From Bog-756 sp963828385 (GTDB lineage: Bacteria > Actinomycetota > Acidimicrobiia > Acidimicrobiales > RAAP-2): 64,000 bases of DNA. The first letter of the stretch is position 1; each line of letters begins with the position of its first letter. This document shows, piece by piece, positions 1-11,430 of the stretch. The position numbers were made by a program, and so were the translations under genes. The notes under the pieces are model-generated. The model saw nothing but the letters and a program-made list of their open reading frames with translations, was not told the DNA's origin and searched no databases. The DNA is taken from assembly GCA_963828385.1 (NCBI GenBank), contig CAWHEF010000002.1, forward strand, positions 1,612,001 through 1,676,000, in the 5' to 3' direction.

Positions 1-277
1 GGTCGTGTCGGGCACCGTGCTCCTAACGAATGCGGCAAATTCCGCGCTCAGCCGGCAGCCGGAGCCGGGTCGATGACCTCGGCGCTGGCGACCTGCGACA
101 TCACCTGGTCAAACCAGCGCTCGCACCTCGGCCCGAGGAAGGTCTCCGAGCCGGGCTACGTCGACGTCTCACTCTCGACTTTCACTCTCGACTTCTGACT
201 GTCGCTCAGCAAGTCTACCGTCGAACCGGACAAACCCGTCGACACACGAAGTGCACCCCTCGGTTCGTCGACCGGGA
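1..277. other. stretch without a recognisable gene
   Basis: This lies downstream of the aldolase stop on the minus strand. I see no tRNA, no clear terminator and no protein I recognise in any frame. A short minus-strand frame ending near position 48 could be the tail of a gene, but it has an upstream stop and no conserved motif, so I do not call it. Confidence 0.4.
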
Positions 278-2818
278 TCAGGCGATCGTGACCGAGCTGT
301 CGAGATAGACGTCCTGGACGGCGTGGATGAGCGCCGCGCCTTCCTCGGTCGGCCGCTGGAACGACTTTCGGCCCACGATCAACCCCGCCCCTCCAGCTCG
401 CTTGTTGATCACCGCGGTCCGAACCGCCTGGGCCAGGTCGTCTGCGCCCTTGGACTCGCCGCCCGAGTTGATGAGAGGGATCCGCCCTGCGTAGCAGTTG
501 ACGACCTGCCACCGGGTCAGGTCGATGGGGTGGTCCGTGGTCAGCTTGTCGTAGACGAGTGGGTCGGTACGCCCGAACTCGAGGGCCGGGTACCCCCCGT
601 TGTTCTCCGGCTGCTTCTGCTTGATGATGTCGGCTTCGATGGTCACACCGAGGTGGTTGGCCTGGCCGGTCAGGTCAGCGGACACGTGGTAGTCGGTGTC
701 ACCCTGCTTGAACGCGCTGTTGCGGAGGTAGCACCACAGCACGGTGAACATGCCGAGCCGGTGGGCTTCCTCGAACGCCCGTGACACTTCGACGATCTGA
801 CGGTCCGCCTCCTCCGACCCGAAGTAGATGGTGGCGCCGACTCCCACCGCACCGAGGTCTGCCGCCCGGCCGACGCCGGCGAACATGACCTGGTCGTAGG
901 TGTTCGGGTAGTTGAGAAAGTCGTTGTGGTTCAGCTTGACGATGAAGGGGATGCGGTGGACATAGCGCCGCGACACGATGCCCAGGCCACCCACGGTGGT
1001 GGCGATGGCGTTGCAGTCGCCGGCCAGGGCCAGGTCACAAAGGTGCGCCGGGTCGAAGTAGGCGGGGTTCTTGGAGAAGCTGGCCGCCGCCGAATGCTCG
1101 ATCCCCTGGTCGACCGGGAGGATCGAGAGATAGCCGGTGCCGGCCAGCCGGCCGGTGTTGTAGACGAGCCCGAGGTTGCGGAGGACGGTCGGGCTGCGAT
1201 CGGAGTCGATGAAGATGTCGTCCAGTTGGCTCGGACTCGGCAGCGAGAGCCAGTCTTTGGGGAAGGCGGTGGCCTCGTGGTCGAGGAGCGAGTCCGCCTC
1301 CTTGCCGAGTAGCTGTTGGAGGTCCATATCCGCGAATCCTGACGGGGCCGACGAGCTTGCTTCTGCCGTCTGCGCTGTGGTGGGCGGCCCGAGCGACTCC
1401 AGCCGTTCCACGACGTCGTAGGCATCCGCCTCGAACCCGTGGATCCGCGAGAACAGCTCCCGGGCCTTGGGCACGTCTCCCGACCGTTCCATCAGGTCCC
1501 CGAGGACGTACCACTGCCGCAGATGGCGCTCCGCCGGTCCGCGCACCATTCGCCCCGCACCGGCCTCGACCAGCAGGCTGACGGCATCGGCCAGATCGCC
1601 GCCGTCGGCCCGGGTGCCGGCGAGCACCAGCCTGCCCTCGGAGAGGACCTCGGCGTCGGGTGACCCCTGCCGGAGCTCGATGAAAAGTGCCTCGACCAAC
1701 TTCGGTCGACCGAGCGCCCGTTGGCAGTCCATACGGACCGGGTGCTGGTCGACCGAGCCGGTGAGGGCCGAGAACGCCTCGAGGTTCCCCAGAGCCGCCT
1801 TCCAGTGGCCCAGATGGTACTGGCTGAGTCCCAGAAGCTCGCGGGCGGAGGGAGCGTTCGGAACGGCGTCCACCACCGTCTTCAGCATCCGGGAGGCGTC
1901 CCTGTACCGCTCCCGTTCGTAGGCGCCGATGCCGGCGGTCATCCGTTCGGTGATCCGCTCCCGAAGGTGGGCCCAGTCGGGTCCGGCCGCCGTCGCCAGC
2001 TCTCCGGCGATGTCCGCAGTCAGCTCGGCCTGGGCCGATACCGCCCTGTGGGCGGGGACTCGGAACGCCTCCGATCCGGTCCGGGTGCCTGGAGGGGAGG
2101 CTGACCCGGTCCTGCCCTTCCCCCGGTTCCGGCCCGCTGCCGGCGCGTCGTCCCTGTCAGCTCGCACCCACTGCTCGGGGACGAACCGGTCCGAGCGGGT
2201 TTGCGCATTCCGGCGTCCCTCGGGGCTCTCGGCGTCCGAGCCGTGCCCATCCCGGCCAGTCCTGACGGCGGAGGCGCCCCGTCGGGCGACGCTGCCCCAC
2301 CCCTTCCGCACCACCGGTGCACCGGCACCGGCTCCCGCTCGGTTGGGCGCCCCGGGCGTGCCGGCACCCCGACCGCCCGCCCCCCTCTGGCCGGAGGGAC
2401 GGCGGGAGCTCGAACGGGCGGTCCCCGAAGGACCGGGGCGAGGCCGCCCGTCCTCCGAACGGAACGCACGCGTCGGGCGGCGACCGGCACCACCATTGCC
2501 ATCGGGGGTCCGGGTGCCACCGACTCGGTCCTGGCCACGGGCGGCGCGTCTGCCATCGCCCGGCTTCCGATCGCCACCCCGGGCCGCCGAGCCGGAGCCG
2601 TTCCTGGCGGTGCCGGCCCCAGCTGCACCGCCGCGACCATCCCTCTTGCCGGAGCCCTTGGCCCCCCTGCGCACCGTGGACCCGGCCCGCTGCTCGGGCC
2701 CCGCCCTGGATCCAGACGAGGCTGGTGCCCTGCCGCTTCGTGGCGACTCGGATCCTGGCTTCTCCCCGGTGCCGGCCCGGCGAGGACGCGGCTCACCAGG
2801 GCTTTTCTTCGGCACCAT
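278..2818 (-). CDS. TPR-domain protein fused in frame to class I fructose-bisphosphate aldolase
   Basis: The 846-residue frame has three parts. Residues 1 to about 215 are basic low-complexity sequence rich in Gly, Arg, Pro and Ser. Residues about 250-490 are a helical TPR-type region of an actinobacterial family of unknown role (segments such as AALGNLEAFSALTGSVDQHP and SGDVPKARELFSRI). Residues 498-846 match a whole DhnA/FbaB-type class I aldolase, which cleaves fructose 1,6-bisphosphate reversibly to DHAP and glyceraldehyde 3-phosphate in the cytosol. The ADIIKQK segment near residues 731-737 is where this family carries its Schiff-base lysine; PVDQGIEHSA and LNHNDFLNYP are also typical. 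The aldolase part alone is 349 residues, the normal length of a free-standing enzyme, and its first Met has its own ribosome site. There is no stop between the modules, so the frame may give a fusion, a separate aldolase, or both. The aldolase call is firm; the fusion is less so. Confidence 0.8.
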   Translation of the reverse strand: MVPKKSPGEPRPRRAGTGEKPGSESPRSGRAPASSGSRAGPEQRAGSTVRRGAKGSGKRDGRGGAAGAGTARNGSGSAARGGDRKPGDGRRAARGQDRVGGTRTPDGNGGAGRRPTRAFRSEDGRPRPGPSGTARSSSRRPSGQRGAGGRGAGTPGAPNRAGAGAGAPVVRKGWGSVARRGASAVRTGRDGHGSDAESPEGRRNAQTRSDRFVPEQWVRADRDDAPAAGRNRGKGRTGSASPPGTRTGSEAFRVPAHRAVSAQAELTADIAGELATAAGPDWAHLRERITERMTAGIGAYERERYRDASRMLKTVVDAVPNAPSARELLGLSQYHLGHWKAALGNLEAFSALTGSVDQHPVRMDCQRALGRPKLVEALFIELRQGSPDAEVLSEGRLVLAGTRADGGDLADAVSLLVEAGAGRMVRGPAERHLRQWYVLGDLMERSGDVPKARELFSRIHGFEADAYDVVERLESLGPPTTAQTAEASSSAPSGFADMDLQQLLGKEADSLLDHEATAFPKDWLSLPSPSQLDDIFIDSDRSPTVLRNLGLVYNTGRLAGTGYLSILPVDQGIEHSAAASFSKNPAYFDPAHLCDLALAGDCNAIATTVGGLGIVSRRYVHRIPFIVKLNHNDFLNYPNTYDQVMFAGVGRAADLGAVGVGATIYFGSEEADRQIVEVSRAFEEAHRLGMFTVLWCYLRNSAFKQGDTDYHVSADLTGQANHLGVTIEADIIKQKQPENNGGYPALEFGRTDPLVYDKLTTDHPIDLTRWQVVNCYAGRIPLINSGGESKGADDLAQAVRTAVINKRAGGAGLIVGRKSFQRPTEEGAALIHAVQDVYLDSSVTIA
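1325..1340 (-). promoter_or_regulatory. putative internal ribosome binding site and start codon for the aldolase module
   Basis: On the minus strand AGGA (1340-1337) precedes ATG (1327-1325) by nine bases. The ATG begins the sequence MDLQQLLGKE, which would give a 349-residue aldolase. Independent initiation is inferred from spacing and product length only. Confidence 0.4.
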
Positions 2819-2945
2819 CGGGCAAGTCTACCGACGGGTCAGGCTTCCAGAACCGCGACAACGAGCGCCTCTCTAGGTTCACTCAGCCAGAACACGTCGA
2901 CCGGAGGCGCCTGTTTCACAACCTCGGCACGACCCCGTACACGCG

Positions 2946-2974
2946 ACAGAGCCCCCGTCACACGGGGGCTCTGT
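2946..2974 (-). terminator. rRNA operon terminator hairpin
   Basis: A perfect 12-bp inverted repeat (2946-2957 with 2963-2974, five-base loop) lies just after the 5S 3' end. The arms are GC-rich. No T-run follows on the minus strand, so termination efficiency is inferred from stem strength and position. Confidence 0.75.
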
Positions 2975-2982
2975 CTGAGAAA

Positions 2983-3099
2983 TCCCGGCGGCGTCCTACT
3001 CTCCCAGGGGGCTACCCCCCAAGTACCATCGGCGCTGGCGGGCTTAACTGCCGTGTTCGGAATGGGAACGGGTGTCTCTCCGCCGCCATGGCCACCGGA
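2983..3099 (-). rRNA. rrf: 5S ribosomal RNA
   Basis: The minus strand has the conserved core CCCGTTCCCATTCCGAACA and the paired ends TCCGGTGGC and GCCGCCGGGA, which close helix I. Length is about 117 nt. It lies about 110 nt after 23S and directly before the terminator hairpin. Confidence 0.93.
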
Positions 3100-3188
3100 A
3101 ACTGTGCGCTCTCGCGGGCCCGACTGGCCGCCAGCAAAGAACGGCCGTACGTCGAGCCCGGCGTGACCGATTCGGCCACCCCTGAGCG

Positions 3189-3208
3189 TTCCATAGCGAG
3201 CACGAGCA
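3189..3208 (-). other. 23S processing stem, 3' strand
   Basis: These 20 bases are exactly complementary to 7152-7171 upstream of 23S, so the precursor can form a perfect 20-bp stem bracketing 23S. Such stems are the usual RNase III substrate in bacterial rRNA maturation. Confidence 0.8.
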
Positions 3209-3343
3209 AGTTCCCAAGCCCTCGGCCGATTAGTACCGGTCAGCTGAATGCGTTGCCGCACTTACACTTCCGGCCTATCAACGTGGTCGTCTGGCCACGG
3301 GCCTTACCAGGTTAACCCTGTGGGAGATCTCATCTTGGAACGA

Positions 3344-3375
<32 letters not shown>

Positions 3376-3431
3376 CACCCGAAGGTCGCAAATCAGCAGT
3401 GCCCTTGGCAGGACAACTGACACACGAGAGC

Positions 3432-3462
<31 letters not shown>

Positions 3463-3492
3463 TAGCCTTCCTCAAATCTCCTACGGCTGCAT

Positions 3493-3524
<32 letters not shown>

Positions 3525-3540
3525 AAACCCAGCTCGCGTA

Positions 3541-3576
<36 letters not shown>

Positions 3577-3577
3577 G

Positions 3578-3623
<46 letters not shown>

Positions 3624-3842
3624 TCCCGTCGATATGGACTCTTGGGGAAGATGAGCCTGTTATCCCCGGGGTACCTTTTATCCGTTGAGCAACGGCGCTT
3701 CCACAAGCAACCGCTGGATCACTATGCCCTGCTTTCGCACCTGCTCGACTTGTAGGTCTCGCAGTCAAGCTCCCTTGTGCCATTGCACTCGACGGCTGAT
3801 TGCCAACCAGCCTGAGGGAACCTTTGGGCGCCTCCGTTACGT

Positions 3843-3874
<32 letters not shown>

Positions 3875-4132
3875 ACCTGACGCTGTCCCTGATCCGGATA
3901 ACGGACCGAGGTTAGGGTTCCGGCACATAAAGGGTGGTATTTCAAGGTTGACTCCACACTGGCTAGCGCCAATGCTTCAAAGTCTCCCACCTATCCTACA
4001 CAATATGTACTAAAACTCAACATCAAGCTGTAGTAAAGGTCCACGGGGTCTTTCCGTCCTGATGCAGCTAACGAGCATCTTTACTCGTACTTCAATTTCG
4101 CCGGGTCTGTGGTTGAGACAGTAGGAAAGTCG

Positions 4133-4187
<55 letters not shown>

Positions 4188-4286
4188 CACTGTTGTTACT
4201 ACTCGAAGTGACGTTCACGTTGAATTCGCTCGTCCTCTGAGCGGCCAGGTCATTTCTGCCTGGCTCCTCATGTCGCCATGAGGGTC

Positions 4287-4369
4287 GGACTGTATCTTCA
4301 TCTTCGATCGACCTGCTCCAGTGGAACTGGAGCGATCACGATCGAAGAGCCTCGCGTGCAGTCTCTGAG
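4287..4369 (-). other. group I intron catalytic core: R element, P8 hairpin and S element
   Basis: R reads CTCAGAGACTGCACG (4369-4355) and S reads AAGATACAGTCC (4298-4287). P7 forms between GACTG in R and CAGTC in S. The common consensus is GACTA with TAGTC, so both strands have changed together and pairing is kept. Between them lies a long hairpin (CTTCGATCG with CGATCGAAG, and an inner GCTCCAGT with ACTGGAGC), consistent with P8. Confidence 0.9.
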
Positions 4370-4888
4370 GATCCTGCCAATACTTGCGTCGATATCTTCT
4401 GGAGCGTTGTTTGCCATTGGCATTCATGCCATACGCAAGTGCGCACCAGGCGCTCGAACCCCGACCGGGTCAAATGCTCCTTCCGCCGCATCGACCGCAC
4501 AATGACGGCAAACGCATGGAAGTCGTTGCGCTTTGACGACGAGAGGATGCTGCTCGAAGAACGGCACAACCGCCGTCTCAAGGTCTCGAAGTGCCTCGAC
4601 CGCGAAGGTCAGGACACTGCTCTCTGGGCCCTTCGAGCGAACTCGTCCGCAGCCAAAGGTCGAGATCATCGCTTCGAGTACCTCTCGATGGTCCTGGTGC
4701 TGGTAGACCTGGAATACTGGTTGCAGTTGCCAACCTCCGTGGCGCTGCATCATTGAACTTCGATGCACCGATACGGAGAAGCAACCTTCACCATCCACAA
4801 AACCAACGAGCCAGTTGGGATCGAGCACAAGACAAGGACGGGCAGTTTCCTGCTGATTGTCCGCACCGGATGGATTTTCACTGCCCAT
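4336..4888 (-). pseudogene. degenerate LAGLIDADG homing endonuclease in the 23S intron
   Basis: Starting at ATG 4888 the frame has one LAGLIDADG motif (WLVGFVDGEGCFSVSV, residues about 26-41), so the enzyme would act as a homodimer like I-CreI. It continues with typical family sequence to FFEQHPLVV. The expected continuation KRNDFHAFAVIVRSM then appears in another frame, followed by AYGMNANGKQRSR in the third frame and VLAGSSETARE back in the second. At least three shifts are therefore needed to rebuild a full protein, and the first frame ends early at 154 residues. As written the protein lacks its C-terminal domain and is unlikely to cut DNA. The alternative is residual sequencing insertions, since other genes in the window show similar shifts. 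Confidence 0.82.
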
Positions 4889-4967
4889 GCCGACACCCTA
4901 CGAACCGGGTGTGACATGGACGAGTACCACCGGATACTCGGATGTTCCAGCATATAGCGGGGTTTTC

Positions 4968-5024
<57 letters not shown>

Positions 5025-5928
5025 AGGTTCAGAGCTTCGCCCGAGGGCTAACCCTTCCCCGTAACCTTCCGGCACCGGGCAGGCGTCAGAGCGTATACAT
5101 CGTCTTACGACTTCGCACGCTCCTGTGTTTTTAGTAAACAGTCGCTTTCCCCTATTCTCTGCGGCCCCTTCGGACTCGGAACGCGAAGTTCGTCATCCTA
5201 GTGAGGCCCTCCTTCTCCCGAAGTTACGGAGGTATTTTGCCGAGTTCCTTAACCACAGTTCTCCCGATCGCCTTGGTATTCTCTACCCGCCCACCTGTGT
5301 CGGTTTGGGGTACGGGTTCCGTGTCAGCTCGCTAGAAGCTTTTCTCGGCAGCATGGGATCAGTGACTTCGCCTGGTGTGGCTCGGCATCGCGTCTCGAGG
5401 TATGTGAGGTCCGGATTTGCCTTGACCTCCCTCTACACGCTTACCCCAGGACAACCAACGCCTGGGCTCACCTACCCTCCTGCGTCCCTCCTTCGCTTTC
5501 CTCCTCCGGGTCGGTCGGTTCGCCCCGAAGGACAGCCCCTTAGGACACCGGTATTGGAATGGGCGCGGACACGGAAGTACTGGAATATCAACCAGTTGTG
5601 CATCGACTACGCCTTTCGGCCTCGCCTTAGCTCCCGACTTACCCTGGGAGGATTAGCCTTCCCCAGGAACCCTTGGGCTTACGGCGGAGGGGTTTCTCAC
5701 CCCTCTCTCGCTACTCATACCAACATTCTCACTCGACCCCGCTCCACGACGGTTCTCACCGCCGCTTCTCTGCAAGATCGACGCTCCCCTACCACTCCCA
5801 TACCGGGGATCCCAAGCAATGATCGACACCGTAGACGGAGAACCGCTTCTGGCATCGAAACTCGGGCAGAATGGAAATCCGCAGCTTCGGCTTTTGACTT
5901 AAGCCCCGTTACATTGTCCGCGCAGGAC

Positions 5929-5976
<48 letters not shown>

Positions 5977-6568
5977 GAGCCAACCTCCTGGCTGTCTTTG
6001 CGTTCCCACATCGTTTTCCACTTAGTCAAAAATTAGGGGCCTTAGCTGGCGGTCTGGGCTGTTTCCCTTTCGACTAACGAAGCTCATCCCTCGTAGTCTC
6101 ACTGCCGGGTTCTAAAGCATCGGCATTCGGAGTTTGATTGGGGTCAGTAAGCTTGTAGGCCCCCTAGCCCATTCAGTGCTCTACCTCCGATGCTGAACAC
6201 CCGACGCTGCACCTAAATGCATTTCGGGGAGAACCAGCTATCACCGAGTTTGATTGGCCTTTCACCCCTAACCACAGGTCATCCCCCCTGTTTTCAACCA
6301 GGGTGGGTTCGGCCCTCCACGGGGTCTTACCCCCGCTTCAGCCTGCCCATGGCTAGCTCACTCGGCTTCGGGTCTACAGCATGCGACTACATTCGCCCTA
6401 TTAAGACTCGCTTTCGCTTCGGCTCCCCCTCGCGGGTTAACCTCGCCACACACCGTAACTCGTTGGCTCATTCTTCAAAAGGCACGCCATCACGGCCGGC
6501 ATCAAGTGCCGACGACGCTCTGACTGTTTGTAAGTCAACGGTTTCAGGTACTATTTCACTCCCCTCCC

Positions 6569-6616
<48 letters not shown>

Positions 6617-7151
6617 CTGTTAGTACTTAGCCTTACGAGGTGGTCCTCGCAGATTCACGCCGGCTTTCCCGGATCCGGCGCTACTCGGGAAATCCGATCG
6701 GAGTCCAATGCCTTTTCGTGTACGGGGCTGTTACCCTCTGCGGCGCATCTTTCCTGGATGCTTCCACTAAGCAATTGGTTTTGTAACTCCGTGAAGGCTC
6801 TGGTGCACCTTCCATCGGCTCCCACGACCCCGGACTGGCAACGCCACCAGGCTTTACCACCAGCTCGGTTTAGGCTCTTCCCGTTTCGCTCGCCGCTACT
6901 CAGGGAGTCACTGTTGTTTTCCTCTCCTCGGGGTACTGAGATGTTTCAATTCCCCCGGTTCCCTCCACTGGTCCTATGCATTCAGACCAGGGTGACACCC
7001 CATGACGGGTGCCGGGTTTCCCCATTCGGACATCCACGGATCCACGCTTGGTCGGCAACTCCCCGTGGCTTATCGCAGCCTCCCACGTCCTTCTTCGGCT
7101 TCAGGCGCCAAGGCATCCGCCGTTGACTCTTTATAACTTGGAGAACATAGA

Positions 7152-7171
7152 TGCTCGTGCTCGCTATGGAA
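7152..7171 (-). other. 23S processing stem, 5' strand
   Basis: This is the perfect 20-base complement of 3189-3208 and brings the two ends of pre-23S together for RNase III cleavage. Confidence 0.8.
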
Positions 7172-7346
7172 TTCTCAAGGGACGCACCTTCGCACCTCCC
7201 GTCGTGAACCGGATCTACATGCAGACCAGATGCGGCTCGCAGGAAGGCGCGGGCGAGCGGCCCGCCGTCTCGACCGAATGGCCGTCGGGGGCATCGCCGC
7301 AGGAGAGAGAAGTCGTCGTTCCCACCGTCGCAGAACGTCGGTGAGA

Positions 7347-7378
7347 GGTCGCTCCCTCAAAACGGAATAGTGATGGCC
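7347..7378 (-). other. 16S processing stem, 3' strand
   Basis: These 32 bases are an inverted copy of the leader element at 9207-9238, with one wobble and two mismatches. In the transcript they would form a long stem enclosing 16S. The shared sequence contains AAAACGGAATAGTGAT, which resembles actinobacterial rRNA leader elements. Confidence 0.75.
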
Positions 7379-7515
7379 CGTTACCGGTCACAGAGCCCAC
7401 GGGCCTCGCAGACGGGACACCGAAGTGTGCGGTCTCCGAGGGGCAGGATGCGCCCGGCAGCGAATAGTCAGTGATCGACTAGGAGAATCCGGGACCGAAT
7501 GGCCCGGACAATGCT

Positions 7516-9047
<1,532 letters not shown>

Positions 9048-9206
9048 ATCTCGTCCAGACCGGTGGCCTGGCCGACATCGAAGAGCCGACTTCAGGGACT
9101 AGGTCCCTTCCGTCAACTGAATACTGGCAAAAGACAGACATTGTCCGTCAGTTGCTTGATTGACAGGTGATCGCGAGTCTCCCCGCGACCATCCGCACTG
9201 ACTTTT

Positions 9207-9238
9207 GGCTATCACTATTCCGTTTTCAAGGAGCGACC
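9207..9238 (-). other. 16S processing stem, 5' strand in the rRNA leader
   Basis: The leader reads GGTCGCTCC, TTG, then AAAACGGAATAGTGATAGCC and is complementary to 7347-7378. A second, inner pairing (leader GGACAATG near 9137-9144 with CATTGTCC near 7507-7514) would extend the stalk. The element could also contain a boxA-like antitermination signal. Confidence 0.72.
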
Positions 9239-9344
9239 AGGCACACGTAGGAGTACGTTGGTGCCGGGACTCCGCAGGTCAGGAGGTTCCCCATCCCCGC
9301 GGGCACCTGGTGACACCCACGCAGGGCGTTCACCGGGAACAGTC

Positions 9345-9373
9345 ACCTTAGCCGTCCCGGCATCCGGTGTCAA
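9345..9373 (-). promoter_or_regulatory. rRNA operon promoter
   Basis: On the minus strand a consensus -35 box TTGACA (9373-9368) is followed after exactly 17 bases by TAAGGT (9350-9345). Transcription would start near 9338, about 290 nt before 16S. It is the only strong sigma-70-type promoter I see between dipZ and 16S. Confidence 0.75.
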
Positions 9374-9516
9374 TGGGGGACCGGTCATCCCCCCAGGCCG
9401 GGGAGTCCCGGGGCGGCTCCCAGGCCTCCGGAGGCAGCGTCAAACGGAGAGCTCCGGCCCGGCGCCTCGATCGCGCTCCGTGGCGCTCCCATGCCGGCCC
9501 GGCGCCGACGTGGCCC

Positions 9517-11337
9517 TCATCCGAACGTGAAATCGTAGGCACGGAGACCGGGGGAGAACGAGAGGGACACGAGCGCCTGCTGGGAGGGGCCGGGTCCGAC
9601 GACTTGGTAGAGCCGGGGCACCCCCCCGACTACGACCACCCGGGTGGGCTGCCCGGCGATGGAGACCCTGATCTGTCCCGTACCCCCGGCGACCAGATAG
9701 ACATCCCTCGCCTCGAACTGGAGGTCGATCGCCGCCCCGTGCCCCGCTGTCGAGCTCTCCTTCCCGATCAGCCACCTGCCGGCATAGGCGTATTGGTTCG
9801 GCTGTACGGGATCGGGCGGTTCGTAGGTGCTCATGACTCCTGGGACCACGAGTTGGCCGTCGAGTGTCTGATCGCGTTCGGAGCCGAGATAGGACTCGGG
9901 AGTCGTCGGGTCGGTCGGTGTCTCGTCGGGCACGTCCGTAGCCGGCGGTAGGCGGATCCCGGGCCGGGCGTCGGCGAGCAGCCGTCTGATGAGCGACTCG
10001 GTGCGAGCGTAGTGACCCTCGCCGAAATCGACGTGGCGGACCTGGCCCGAGGAATCGATCAGGTACTCTGCCGGCCAGTACTGGTTGTCGTAGGAATCCC
10101 AGGTCGCGAACCGGTTGTCGAGGGCGATCGGGTAAGAGACACCGAGCTGAGCTGCCGCCGCTTTCACGTTGTCCCGTGCATGCTCGAAGGCGAACTCGGG
10201 TGAATGGACTCCGATGATGGTCAGTCCCAATGCTCGGTACTTCCTCTCCCACGCCTCGAGATGGGGGAGCGTGCGCTGGCAGTTGATGCATGAATAAGTC
10301 CAGAAGTCCACCAGGACCACTCGACCTCGGAGGCTCGTCAGCGACACCGAACGGTCGTCGGCGGTGTTGAGCCAGGAGCTGATCCCGACGATCGAAGGGG
10401 CAGGCCCGCATCTCTGCAGGATCGGACTGGCGTCGGTACAGGAGCCCAGCGCTCCACCCCCGCCGTTCCCCGTGACGCCGGAGAGCGCTTCTCGCGCCGT
10501 CGCAGTGCCCTCGATCGAAGCTTGCAGACGACCGGTGTATCCGGGAACGGCCTGCTGCAAGCCGTCGGTCAGGTTCGTGGCCAACACCGCCGCCACCACG
10601 ACGAGCACGGCCCCCGAGAACCGGCGCACCGACGCTGCCCGAGATCGAAGGCCCGGCAACGATGTGGCGAAGCGATCACCGATGAGAGCCAGCACACCCA
10701 GCGGGACCGCCACCCCACAGGCGAAGGACACGGTCAGGACCACGGCCGCCAAGCCGATCCGGTGGGTCGCGCCCACCACGCTCATGGCGGCGAGGACCGG
10801 TCCTGCGCAGGGAACGAAGACAAGTCCGAGGCTGAGCCCCAGGACCAGGTCACCGTTTCCCCGACGCGGCCGGATCCGCCCGAGCCTGGCGAAGGGTCGA
10901 TCGAGAACCATGCCGAAGAGGGGGAACATCAATCCGATGCCCACGACGACGATCCCGACGATCCCCGCCCAGCGAAGGGTGTCCTGCGGGAGGTTCAGCA
11001 GCGAGAGCAGCGAGGAACCTGCCAGCGTGGCGACGGAGAAGCTGACGACGAGTCCGATGACCACCAAGGGCGCCTTGCGGCGTCGGTGCCCGGTGGCACG
11101 CTCTGGCGAGGACGGTTCGCCCCCGAGGGTGGTGTCGGGACGCTCGCCGACAGGATCAGCGGCAGAGTCGCCGACTTGCCCGGCGGCATCGGCGGCGACT
11201 CCGACCTTCCGTTTCGTGCGCTCATCGAGGCCGCTCGCCGTGCTTCCGGCGAAGATCACGGGCAGCACGGGCAGCACGCACGGGGAAATCCCCGTCACGA
11301 CCCCGGCGAGAAATCCGATGATGACCAGGGTTGCCAT
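9517..11337 (-). CDS. dipZ: DipZ-type thiol-disulfide protein (CcdA membrane domain plus thioredoxin-like domain)
   Basis: The 606-residue protein resembles mycobacterial DipZ. Residues 1-270 are a CcdA/DsbD-type membrane domain with its two redox cysteines in GISPCVLPVLP (Cys20) and VFVPCAGPVLA (Cys177); a hydrophilic loop of about 55 residues follows the first segment. Residues 320-460 are a TlpA/thioredoxin-like domain with active site CINC (Cys350, Cys353), followed by a beta-rich C-terminal domain that ends in AYDFTFG. It should carry electrons from cytoplasmic thioredoxin across the membrane to reduce extracytoplasmic disulfides. It is transcribed on the same strand as the arg operon, 93 nt after argH, and lies upstream of the rRNA promoter. 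Start is the ATG at 11337. Confidence 0.92.
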   Translation of the reverse strand: MATLVIIGFLAGVVTGISPCVLPVLPVIFAGSTASGLDERTKRKVGVAADAAGQVGDSAADPVGERPDTTLGGEPSSPERATGHRRRKAPLVVIGLVVSFSVATLAGSSLLSLLNLPQDTLRWAGIVGIVVVGIGLMFPLFGMVLDRPFARLGRIRPRRGNGDLVLGLSLGLVFVPCAGPVLAAMSVVGATHRIGLAAVVLTVSFACGVAVPLGVLALIGDRFATSLPGLRSRAASVRRFSGAVLVVVAAVLATNLTDGLQQAVPGYTGRLQASIEGTATAREALSGVTGNGGGGALGSCTDASPILQRCGPAPSIVGISSWLNTADDRSVSLTSLRGRVVLVDFWTYSCINCQRTLPHLEAWERKYRALGLTIIGVHSPEFAFEHARDNVKAAAAQLGVSYPIALDNRFATWDSYDNQYWPAEYLIDSSGQVRHVDFGEGHYARTESLIRRLLADARPGIRLPPATDVPDETPTDPTTPESYLGSERDQTLDGQLVVPGVMSTYEPPDPVQPNQYAYAGRWLIGKESSTAGHGAAIDLQFEARDVYLVAGGTGQIRVSIAGQPTRVVVVGGVPRLYQVVGPGPSQQALVSLSFSPGLRAYDFTFG

Positions 11338-11430
11338 CCGGTGAGCCTCCCACCATCGGCGATGGAAGAGTCGTCCCCCCTGCTCCCGTCGGGAAGAGGG
11401 AGACGAGCCGGTAGCCCGGCGCCCCGACGG

